Origin: Ophthalmolycus amberensis
Taxonomy: Eukaryota; Chordata; Actinopteri; Perciformes; Zoarcidae
Direction: 5' to 3'
Assembly: GCA_024529925.1 (NCBI GenBank)
Contig: JAFEUB010000796.1
Location: forward strand, 1,530,501-1,594,500
DNA: 64,000 nt
Shown here: positions 34,924 to 46,800 of the stretch, piece by piece
Numbering within the stretch: position 1 is the stretch's first letter
Layout of the letters: every line of letters starts with the position of its first letter
Program-made: the position numbers and the translations under genes
Notes under the pieces: generated by a model
Seen by the model: the letters and a program-made list of their open reading frames with translations, nothing else
Databases searched by the model: none
Told to the model about the DNA's origin: nothing

Positions 34924-35976
34924 GCACTCGTGGTTGCACATAAAACGAGGCTGCTTGCCAAAAGGGTCTGTGAACATAAAATGCATGCTGTGCACGAACT
35001 CCCCCTATTCATGTGTTTCAGCAGAGTCCTTGACTGTCTTGATGTTCCGTTCTTGAGTGTTACGGTTGCAGACATGAATCACTTGAAGCCTAATAGGTAG
35101 TGATTAAAAAGATAATTAATAGTTGGCCCTGATAGGGGAGTTATCTTTTCAGTGTGCGCGGGGAGGTGAAAGCACTGGTTCAGACAGAGCAGCTTTCCTG
35201 GAGCTCGTAGACAATTCAAGGACACTTCAGCAGAGTGGATGCTGACTGACTGACCAGGGTCTTCAGAAGCTCTAGATGGCAGAATCATTTAGAAGAAGAA
35301 ACATGGTTACATGTCGTTATGGTGTTATTTTGTTTCCAGGTAGTGTGATTAAGCCGTCTGTCTTTTTGGCTCGGGATGAAGTCTGGCGCTCAGCCTTACA
35401 TCCATTGAAACCCGCAAAGTGACGGGCTGTAGACCGTGGCAGAGGCCGAGGCTTTTCTAACTCATCATGGCTGATCAGGTTTAACCTTGATCTGTCCTCT
35501 GGTGCCCTTTTCTAATATTTGACAAAAACGCTGTCTATTATACTACTGTTTGATTTCTGTATGATCTACATCTACTGGAGTCTCTTGGGCTTGTTCCTGA
35601 TCTGTAGTGTGAATATTGGCTCCCAATACAGTGTTATTATGACACGCCGCCCATGATAATGATACTAATACCATACAGGCAAATTTGTGATATGTAATGT
35701 ACAATAATTGTCTGTGATGCATCCCAACATCAGGGTTGAGAAAACATATCTCTGCAATGACAAAATAATCTTTCAAAAATCAGGAACTCAGCTCTCCACG
35801 TACAAGTTGTGTCATTTTAAGCTAACAACAGAAACACAACAAAAAATGTCAGGGAAAGGACATCATTACTAGCGTGTGCATTATAGTCATCATTGTGCCA
35901 TCATTCTAACTTAAAACATCCATAAACTTCTATCTGTGCAAATTAAGGTGAACACAAACCTCAAAACAGAAAATCT

Positions 35977-36200
35977 GAATCAGAATCAGAACCGTTTATT
36001 GCCACGGTATGTTGCACATACAAGGAATTTGGCATGACCGGTGGTGCATAACATTAAACAATCAACAACAATCAACACAGTGCAAAAAGTAGAAACTTTA
36101 AAATGTACAGTAAAATATAAAATAAAGTGAAATATTAAATAAAGTGCACAAACGAATAGATAGCAGGACTATAAACAAATGAGATGTAAGTGTAATGTAA
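35977..36200 (-). mobile_element. 3' portion of a non-LTR retrotransposon-like repeat, copy 2
   Basis: Two AATCAG units followed by aaccgtttattgcca, then gcacatacaaggaatttg, match copy 1 at 9105-9180. This copy extends further into an A-rich region with ataaagtgcacaaac. The minus strand is the sense orientation of the tail. Confidence 0.6.
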
Positions 36201-37587
36201 AAGTGTCAACACATTATAATACACTCACTTCAGCCCCAATCTGTGTGGATGAGGAACTGTCCAGTATATCTCTAAAGATTTGTTTAATTATTCTTCTCTT
36301 TTGTCATAGTGGAGGAAGATGTAGTTACATGACAATATTACACACTAGCACATAACAAGTAGAAAGTAGAAGTGGGCAACATGATGGAATTTCCAGTAAT
36401 ATTTGTAATAATATCATATCACTCAGAGTAAATCCTTTTCTGGTCTTAGACGCTGCATTACGACTTTCTGAAATAATTGTGAAATTAACAATTAATGGCC
36501 CTGCTTGTTTGAGCATCATATTCAAAAACCGAAGTTATCAAATTGTTTCCCATATCTTTTAAAATGCCAGAATTATTCACCCAAATTTTGCCACTTTAAT
36601 GTGTTTTGATGTATTTAAAACATGTCTTTATATTTAATTTGTGTCTATATTCCTAATATCAACAACACAGTCACAGTAGTAGTGTGCATGCATGCTCGGC
36701 TCAGGCAGGTAACAGTTAAGGTGTCAGCAGTGGGGCCGGTTCCTCACCAGCAGAGTTGGCTTCACAGAAGCAGGTCACAGTTTGACAAAAATTGTCAGGA
36801 AATGATCTCTGCTGTGGGAGGTAAAGGCCACATACACGTGTCTAAATTAATTTTTACACATTCAAACCCATGCTTTATGAATTGTAGCTTCCAGCCATTT
36901 GAAAGTCACACTGTGTGAGTGTATATGCAGCTGGCCCAGTCACACTCCATTCACCACCCATCTGTCCATGTCAGACCGGCCGCTTCTCCTCTCCTCCTCT
37001 TTTTACTCCTTCACTTTTCTTTCTCTCTTTCACACTCACCTTTGGAAAATCACTGGTGAGCCCCGACCAACACGAGCAGTGAGCTGTTGGCATGTCCTGT
37101 AATCAAGATGGCTCGTGGTTAATTGGCCCATTGTCTGAAGAGCTGTTTGCAGGAGAGATGTACGAAGACAGAGAGATGGGGATTTGGCTTTTGAGACGCA
37201 ATGCTAAAGCTGCAGCTGATTTCTGATGTACGCTTGCAGACGGGAGACACACATGGAGGTGAACAGCTGGCTCAGAGTGGCAGAAGCAATCCACGGAGAG
37301 TGATGGTTGATAGATGTATGTGAAAAAACAGCCACTGTCGGTCTAAGCCACTCCTTTAGTCATTATCATGTCAAATGACGACAGCAAATGCAACAGTTTA
37401 GGTTAATCTTGCTCGAATAAAGAGTAAACTAGGCGGTAGGATAAACACGACCACACAACGTAGAGGGTTTGCAGGTTAGATATTCCTCTGGATATTCTTC
37501 CTTTTGCTTTGCATCCCTGCTGTGTTGTGTTATTTTGATGCTCTTTACTGTATCAGTACACGGTTAATTGGTTGCTCTTCCATGCAG

Positions 37588-37663
37588 ACATGAGCATGAG
37601 TGGAGAGTTGAAGTCCAGCCGCTCCAGGGCAGCGAGTAAGAGGGCCAGCAACACCATTTATGG
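37588..37663 (+). CDS. RALY-like exon: post-RRM basic linker
   Basis: Acceptor ccatgcag, donor TATGG/gtgagt. Two entering bases (AC), 24 codons and two leaving bases. The encoded stretch is rich in Ser, Arg and Lys (KSSRSR, SKRAS) and ends with a conserved-looking IYG. It contains its own in-frame ATG codons at 37590 and 37596. Confidence 0.65.
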
Positions 37664-40600
37664 GTGAGTATATAACCCCCACACACACAAACACAAACTC
37701 CTGCCCCCACACACTGACATAATCATGCGTTCTATTATTTGCTGCAACCTTTTATTGGTAACTCAATGGCTGCACCTCAGCATTGCAATCAATGCCGCAT
37801 TATTCGTTGTTAGCTTCATACCAACTGTGTATGTAAGCTGCTATTGATTTTAGCCAGAGGTGCTGTCTCCATCCCTCAATGTTTTAATCTTTCTGTTGAT
37901 GTAGTGCACACATATGACTGGAGCTGATTACTGTTTATTGCTGGCAGTTCAATGCAGTGCCGCGCTGCTACACTAATATTAACTGTGTGCTTCGATAGCT
38001 GGCAAAGACAATGGAGGGCAGTGGGAGAGACAACAGTGTGTGGACTTAAGGTTATAATAGTTTTGAATGTTCAATTGTATTCACTTTTATTTCATAGTTT
38101 AATAGTTTTAAATCTATTGTCTTTCATTACTCTTACCTCCAATTATCTCCTTAAACTGCAACCCTGGCTGCAGCTCAGTAGGCCTTTATCTCTTCTAATG
38201 AGCACAAACAACAGAAAGTGCTCTAAAGAGCTCTTACCCCACTGACTCTGACAATGCATTTTCTCCTATATGTCCACTGGATGTCCATATGCAGTGTCAT
38301 CCTTCATTCACCAATGGACGTGGAAAACTAAAGCAAGGCCCTTAGAAAACATCACATTATAGGAAAAATAGAAAGGAGACACTGTTACTGCAAAAATGTC
38401 AATATATTATTGGGTTACTGATAACATATTTTTAGTTCCACTTTCACAGATAAAAAAAAATAAAAAATGAAATTGCTGTTAAAGGCTTACAAGGCTTTCT
38501 GCTTACAATGTTATATTGAGAGGAGAGATACTCCCACTAAAGCAACTAGGGTAAACATAATTTGGTTTGACTTACAAAGAACAACAGGAAATTATTATTA
38601 ACAGATGTAATAATGTTGATGCCAACTTGTTTGTCCCCAGACAAATCAGCAAATATCATAATTGTTCTGCATAACTGGGACATGTGTTTTCAGCTCCACT
38701 ATGAATATGGATATTTTTTCATTCCTAGCACCTCCATTTCGTGTCCCTGTGCTGGTTCCATCGTAGCATGTCGAGTTATACGTATTGCAGCATGGGACAT
38801 TATGTCCCCAGCATGTCCTTCAAAACCGTTAATCTCTGCCTGCGCTCCCTCCTCCACTCCCTTCAACATTAAGCCCCCAAACGTTATTTGCCCATTCCAC
38901 CATGTAGTTATTCAACAGCGTGCGGCCATGTATTAATGAGGTTAGTCATACAACACACAGACACACACACACACACACATATACACGTATACACACAGTG
39001 ACTAACCACAAATGGAACACACCTGGGGTAGCAGCTCCGATATAGCCTGAGATGACCTAGACTTAAAGTTGTCTCTCTGTATCCCTTTCAGGGTTATGGA
39101 CACATTCAGTCGACTAAACCAGAGAACTTGTCTAGCCTGTACACACATTACAGAACAGGACTAAAAGTCCCCAGCCATGTTAGTGGCTCTTTGTGGCTGT
39201 ACTTTACGGGGGTGAATATAATGTCAGTGTTTGAAATCTAATAAAAAAAAAGTTTTTGCAAGATTGAAACTAAGTTTTGAAGGTTTTGAAACTCTGAAAA
39301 GTTGTTTGAGAAACACTGTAAAAAGGAAAACTCAAATAGAAAACTAAAGACCGTCTTGCATTGGGATAACACCAGCCGCGATGCTAAATCCGGACAGGGT
39401 TGTAAATTGGGAGTAATTTGAGTTCATTCTCTGGGCATCATGAATGTCTCTACACCATTTCGTTGCAATCCATTAAAAATTTGCTGAGCTATTTCAGTCT
39501 GGACCAAATTGGGCCAGACATTGCCATTCCCAGAGCTATGACGCTAGCATGGCTAAGAACATTCATGTGAACGAATGTGAAGCTGCAAACATATAAAGTG
39601 ATTCAAATGGTTTTGCCTTCATTTTCATTGGAAGGCAGCATCTAATTGTGTTTAAATTCCTTTCCCAGCACAACACTATATAGATTTTGAATTCTAGGAA
39701 TGAGCGGAATTATAAGACAAGCCAATCTACAAGATCATATCCCAGAAACAGAAACTACATTACAGCTAAAGTCACAAATGTAAATCGTGGTGACACAGCC
39801 GCCAAAAGTCTCTCTTTCCAGGCTCCAATAATCCTGCTCTGTGTGTCTGGCTGCAGTGTGCCCTGTCTCCTCCCTCCTCCCACTGTTCTCACAGAGCTGG
39901 CCAACAAACACTCCTGCCTGTGGCCTAGATTACTTTGCGAACAAACTTTCCAGCTCATGTCTAAGACGTTAAAGCAATGTAATCTGCTCTGAAACACCAT
40001 GCGGGTTGCCAGCATTTTATTATTGCTATCAAGTTGGATTATTTAGCCCAAAGGTAACAGTTAAACTTAATAAAAGCTTTCAATTTTACATGTCTTGATG
40101 TAGTCAAAGTCATTTCTTGTCTCATGATAGCGTGGCACATTTTTGTTCCTTCCTCTTCCTCTGCTCCCACTGCCACTCTCACATATGTCTCCCCCCCCCC
40201 AGGCCATTTGCTCCAGAGCGACCCTGACAACATAGAGTTTTATCATCATTTATCGTCTTTGCTTTCTGACTGTCACAGTTCCCCTCTAGCTTGGCGAGTC
40301 CCAGCTGTGAAAGGAGGGATGGGGTAGAGAGAGTGGCAAGCGTTTCACAATCCAGATGCTGCTGCTGCTGCTGCAGCCGTAGCCTCTGTGCGCTCCAGTG
40401 CACGACTACAAAAGCTAACTGTACTGTGTGGCCTGTATAAGGAGGCTCGGGTGCCAGAGGAAGGACCCCAGAGGTGCCCATGTGCGTGTATACAGTTATC
40501 TAATGATAGCTGTATGGGTTAACCAGGACAAAAGACTGCTGTAGTTAAGCAGTTGTTTAATGTCTCTGCACTGGTGACAGCTGTGGCGGTAAGCGTCATG

Positions 40601-43600
40601 TTTTCATGTTGTACGTACATCCTTCTCATTCTCTTAAAGGCGGTTCCTCAGGTACGCCATGCAGGGAATTTCTTTAAGTGTGGCACAAATGTTTACTCTG
40701 ACTCAAGGATGAACTGATTATATTTTGTTGATTTTTCTATTCAATTCTCGAACACTGATCATTAGTTTGTGGCTGTTAGGTCTCTGTAGAAATGTCCGGC
40801 CTGTGTTCAGATCTTCACAGTGCTACTTGTATTATCTGCTCCATGTTGCATCTCAGTGGAGAGGGGACTGGCCTGAACATCAAGTGGCAGAGCGTACTGA
40901 GCATCTGCTCTCTGGTATTTTTTTGCTTTCTCCTCTTTTAGTATTCTCTCATCTGTTTTAATTATCAGAAGGACTGGTCACAGAGGAGTTTAAGTTAGGA
41001 TGGAAACAACACAGTGGCCCATCTGTCATAGGCTCAAAGAGACTAACAGGAGCAGGAGAGGTGGAGGCATCAGGGTATGAAGTCTGCAGTTGCCAGGAGC
41101 AGTGGGAGATGATGTCCTGATGTCTGTTCTGTTTGATACACAGCGTGACACAACGTAAAGGCTAATTTTATGGCAGATGTTGTAGAAATACAATTCTGGT
41201 TAATTACAACTTGGGTCTTTATTTTTATGGTCTTGGCCATCATTTTTATTGGTTGTGGTATCATTGTACTCACCATGTTTATTGCTACTAAAAGAGTTCT
41301 CATGGGGCAAGAAGAATGAACAGTCAGAGGTTCATAGACGATCCTTGTTTCATGAAAATTGGGCCTGTTTTTCCAACACCCAGCTGACAACCAAACCGAC
41401 AAACCAAACTGACAACATAACCTCCTTCTGCGTAATAAAGACAGAGGTCGTAATATACCTGCATTATCCTTTAAGAGTTTTCAGAGGCAGTATGGTAGTA
41501 TTGAGAATCAGTAAAGCTACACATTGCATTATGCAACACATATTTTGCCAGATGTTATATGTGTATCTTGCCTGAGGCTCAGCTGGCTGACATCTGTTAA
41601 ACCACCAGAAGCAATGAAAAAGCTAAGGGCAAATGGAGGCAATCTGCAGTATAGATAGCAATGTTGAAATTCATACGGTTTTATGCACCGACATTTTTCT
41701 GCTGGACTGTGACATCACTCTGATTGTCACAACACAGCAGCTGGCTGCCAGCTGTTATGACACCTACCGACGGCTAAATCTATATGCACAACATCCTGAT
41801 AATCTCTTTAACACATGATGACAGTAATAGATTTTATTTAAAAAAAGGGGGGGGGGGTGCATAATGTGCAGGGCCACAGACTGGGAGATAATAACTCACA
41901 TTTATGTCGTGTTAATGGGGAAAGAAATAGCATGTTGTTGCTTGTAAATACACACGACTGGAATATGTAAAATAGATACAACATGGTGCTCGATCTATAC
42001 CCACCCGCTACCCTTTTCCCAGAGTGGATGTTGGGTTACGATGATAAACTGTGTACAGGTTGCTCCTGAACCATGCAGGAGTCTAGTGTGAGCTCACGAC
42101 TGTGTGACTCTCTGAAGGGTGCGATAACCATCCTGCAGGCTACCACATTCATTTCCTTACAGGACATATAAGCAGATGTTCTGTGTTTGACTTGTTTTGA
42201 CTTCACAATATGGTATTGCAGCATCTATTTGTTCTTTTTTAGTGATCAACTAATGAAAGGAAACAAGGCAAAATACAGATGACCTGCTGCAGCATGAGTT
42301 TGGTTTTGGTTGTTCATTTGTTTAATATTTAAAAGCACTCCAGTTCACATTGATGAATTTCTCGCCATTTAATTTCTCCTCACAAATAGCAAGACAGTTC
42401 TGCTTGTGTGGACAGAGTTTGAATCCTGTGCGTCAGTGTTTTCGCTGTGAAAAGCAACGGCGGAAGTTCTGGCCAGGTCAGACACTATGTGACGAAACAG
42501 GTCATTGACTGATGATAGAACAAGCTTGGTGCATGTTTAAGAGCCTGGCTCATTCCAAGTCAAATACAGCAAGATTTTCTGTGTTGTATCACATAAATCT
42601 ATACATTTAAACAACACACCTTCTGAATCCGACAATCCAATCAGCGCGTGCACTGAACACAGCAAGTTACCAGATGTCTGGAGGTGAGAAAGTAGGTCAG
42701 ATTCAAACTTTAAGATCTTTTTTCTTCTTCTTTTCTTTTCTGTGCCTTTGAGGAGAGACTGTCCGTCAATGTGTGCCCTTATTTCCAATTGTGTATTACA
42801 TCACATCTCATCCCACCTTCAAGTGTGGTCCTTTGGAACAGCTATAACACTTGCATGTCAACGTTGGGACCATGCGGCAACTTCGGCGTCTCAAAAGTGA
42901 AGACAATGCTGAAGTACCATAAACTTGCATTCTTTCCTTTGTCCTCTGGTTGCAAAAATAAGTTGTATTGTATAGAAGTCTATGAAAACAATTAACGTCT
43001 CGATTTATTTCCTCAGTACATATTGTAAACATGTAGTCTTCTTCTTCATCATCTTCTTCAATACAACATAATGTTGATTTTGTAAATTATAGTACCATTT
43101 AGAGTAAAATGGATGATGAAGCGGGGTTGCTTTAGGGCGTGGCTGCCTTGTGATTGACAGGTCGCTACCACGGTGTTGCAGGTCTTGGTGTTTTCTGTGT
43201 TTTCATCTTACAACTTTTACCCTTTCATAGTGTGTAGTCAGTTTTGGTCGCCTAAAAATGTACTTTTCAGGGTTCAGTTGTACTTAGCTCCACCCTGTCA
43301 TGTTGCTTTTGGTTGCAAACAGGCAACGCTTCAAAATGGCAGTTCACAAACCAAAGGTTGACATTGCGGTGACTATGTCCACCTATGGCATCCTCTTACA
43401 CCATCCTGAGTGAGAAAGTGAGTTACCACAACTGGCAACAAAGTCTATAATTAATGCAAGCTTTCGCTTGTGCTGCAGCAAAAAAACAGCCCACTAGCCA
43501 TTCATCAAAGGCCTCTGTACCTTTCCCTTCCACTTCAGCATCAGTTTAACAGTGTCACTGCCATTTTCATTTTTATGTCCAGCTTTTCCATCTGTTCTTT

Positions 43601-43848
43601 GTCGGCTTTCTCTCTGCGTGGATGGATGCACAGACAATTTGCTGTCTGCAGTCCATCCCTGGGAGAGATGCGAGGGGGGTGTACTGTAGGTAAAGGTCAG
43701 GGCAGTTAGAGGTGGATGTACTGCTGAGGAAAAGGTCACTCTGTGCAGAGAAGGGAGGAGAGTGCATCTGCTGGTTTCAGGGCCACTGCCACATCTTTTG
43801 AGACAGCTTGTGCGTGTGTGTGTGTGCGTGTGTGTGTGTGCGTGTGTG

Positions 43849-43881
<33 letters not shown>

Positions 43882-46800
43882 GTGCATGTGTGTGTGTGCG
43901 TGTGTGTGTGTGTGTGCGTGTGTGTGTGTGTGTGTATGTGTCTATATGTGTGTGTTGGTTTCTATCCATGTATTTCTAGCTGTGTTACCAAGCCAGATGA
44001 GTTATCTCTCCTGTCCTGCAGGCTTATCAGCCTACAGGGGTTGGTTCCCCTGCTAATGAAGTCATCTCTATCCTTGCTGCCTACTCAACGCTGGGAGGAG
44101 AAAGGGGAAGCAGGTGGGATAGGTAGAGTAGAAGGCATGAACAAGGATTGATGCCAAAGACATGCAGGGTGTAATACAGAGCATCAACAGTACAGTATGA
44201 AACAGCTGAAAGAGAGAGGAGTAGATAGGAAAGAAAAATTCAGAGAGAGAAAGAAACAGTCAGGGAGAGTGAGGGGTGAAGCAAGCAAAGAAGGGAAAGC
44301 AAGTGAGCACTGCACTGCGTGTCATTGGCCCCCTGGCGCGAACAATCCATCTCAAATTGATCTTCCAGCTCGGCCCAGCAGGGCATTCTGAATCAATCTC
44401 AAATTGATCTCAGTGCCAGAGGTCGGGAAAACTAGCAAGTGGAGCTTATCAGAAATATTGTGGTGCTGGGAGGATCTGACAGGGAAACTTATCACACTGC
44501 ACAACAGGAAATGGGCTCTGAGTCCCCGGGGCAGCAGGAGGACGAGCCTGCTCCCTGTACACACAAACACACACACACACACACACACACACTTACCAGC
44601 ACACACAGATTCAATGTCCCTGCGTGTACCCAACACAGCCATTCACTGACACATGCTCCCCAGTGTTCAGCACAGTACGGAGAGGGTATACTGTGCATAG
44701 ACACATAAACAAACACACCCACACAAGCTCTCTCTCTCTCTCTCTCTCTCCTCTCTCTCGCTCACTCAAACACACACTAACACACTGCTCAGGTATTAGT
44801 TCACACCTAGAGGCTATGCCAAAAAAAATAGAAAGTTTCTCAGAGTAGAATATGTCAATATTTTCAGTTAGACAGGTGAGATGTGAGGCCTGGAGCCCAT
44901 AATGGCTTATAAACGCATTTAATGTGTCCTCAGCAAGGCTGTGTGAAAGGCCAGAGGAAGGACAATCAATACTGGCATGCATTGAGACAGTCAGTACGCT
45001 TAGGGGAGCAACCTGCCTCACCAGGGCCTGTGAAAAATACAACCATAAAAACAATTGACTTTCACCACATAGTATCTCCGAAAATACTTGGATAATCCAG
45101 TCCAGGAGCATAGGAACTTCACAGAAATGCCACAGCGTCCCAAGCACACTGAACTTGCGTACCCATCAACTGGCTGCTGATGTCTGGAAACTTTTAGAGC
45201 AGCCAGTGTGCTGTTATATTACTGTGTAGTTGTCAATGCTCTGTTTTAAAGGGATTGTCGGGTGCTGTTTCTTACTGCTTGGATCACCAGATTGAAGCTG
45301 ACAAGAACTTTACAGACCATGAACAGAACACAAAGAAAACATACTCAAAGTTAATTTTTGATGACAGCGAGAGCTGCAAAATGACACAGAGATAGGGCGA
45401 TTGGCAGGGCAGGACCTAGACTTTTGGGAGCTCTTAGCAGTATATGGTTTGGGGCCCCCTAACGCATTGCCTCTTTACATATCGCTGAACCAACCTGCTA
45501 ATTGTAAAGATTAGTTTAAGCACACGTAAGGAATAATAAGCATGTAGACTAATGTAAGACTATTACCAGCAACACAATCTTTAAATACACAACAATAAAT
45601 ACAGTATTTGTCTATTACCCCCCTCCCCCCCCAACCCTATGATTTTGTTGGAAAGAGCTGAATCTCAGCTGTCTTCATGTCTAAGATGCTCGAATGTAGA
45701 AAGGATATGACACGACCAAAGAGATACGATGCACAAGGCAACCATATGTGCATAATCTGTTACAATGATCAAATGAGAAAGAAAGACAAACGTGCACTGT
45801 TTGAATAACATGTTAACATGAAATTCGCCCAAGAAAAGAAAATGTTGAATCGTACCACTTTCTTAAACCGACCTTCAAGTGTAATTTATTCAACTTAACA
45901 AGCTGTCGAAGAATAGCTTGCAAACGTGTCCCAGTTAATGTTGACTTTCGTTCTTGTCTTGTTCATTCATTTTGAGTATTTATTTTTAAGGGGACAGGAA
46001 ATGACTTTCTGCCTACCTTAGGCGTGTATTTTGCTTTGTATTGTTTTTTTCAATTTCTTTTTAGCAAAAATGGCAACAAATGTCAGTTTTTAGAAGTTAC
46101 ATTTTTATCACTTTGTCTTTTGTTCATTAAAAAAAAAACTTTTCATGGGGGCCCTAAGCAAGTGCTTATATCGCTTAATGGGTAGTGCTGTGCTCTGGCG
46201 AGGGAAGAGATACAGGTAATAAGAGACTGAGGGAGTGAAGTGAAAAAGAGCGAGGAGGGGAGGGGTATCTTTGTCAGCGATTGGGAGGCAGCAGGAGAGC
46301 CTTTTCTCGTCCCGGACTGTAAAAGCTCTCTGTCAGCACAGAGGGGTAATGGGGGTTAGCAGAGTGTGTGAGTATATAAAAAAGTCTGAGTGTGTAAGTA
46401 CAAGAGGTGCAACAGAATATCAGTGAACCCAGTGACCCTCATGGCACATACATGTTTGCATGCACTCACAATACCAAATAAAGAGAATCGCTCTCGAGAA
46501 ACTTGCATTTATAAGCATTTAGATAATGTAATACGAATGGGTTCTTACAGGATGTTTGGCAAAAAAAACATCCCAAAGGACGGGGAAACCAGCAACTCTG
46601 CACAATCACCTGCCACGACACAAAGACTTAAAGACAGATCATTAAGAGGACATCCTGTTGTGGCCATGTCTTTCTCCGCCACAGTGCCCAGTGCACAAGC
46701 ACACATTTATGCTAATGAATGCAACAGCAAAAACAAGCCAGACCTTTTATTTGACAAATGCACTTCAAACACCACACTCACATCCTGGTGTTCTATCATT

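Larger units (their letters stand above)
32910..37587 (+). other. Sequence between candidate first exon and the 37.6-kb exon
   Basis: An intron if the candidate exon is real. It holds a GT microsatellite near 34884 and the LINE-like tail near 35977. I looked for an RRM exon (IGNL and KGYAFVQ-type coding) and saw none. Confidence 0.45.

Noticed and set aside
43736..44151. Long Cys/Val- and Thr/His-rich open frames
   Set aside because: They are translations of the GT/CA microsatellite and have no real protein character.
44611..45147. Minus-strand frame of 178 codons
   Set aside because: The longest open frame in the window, but it runs through CT and CA repeats, has no recognisable motif and no splice support.
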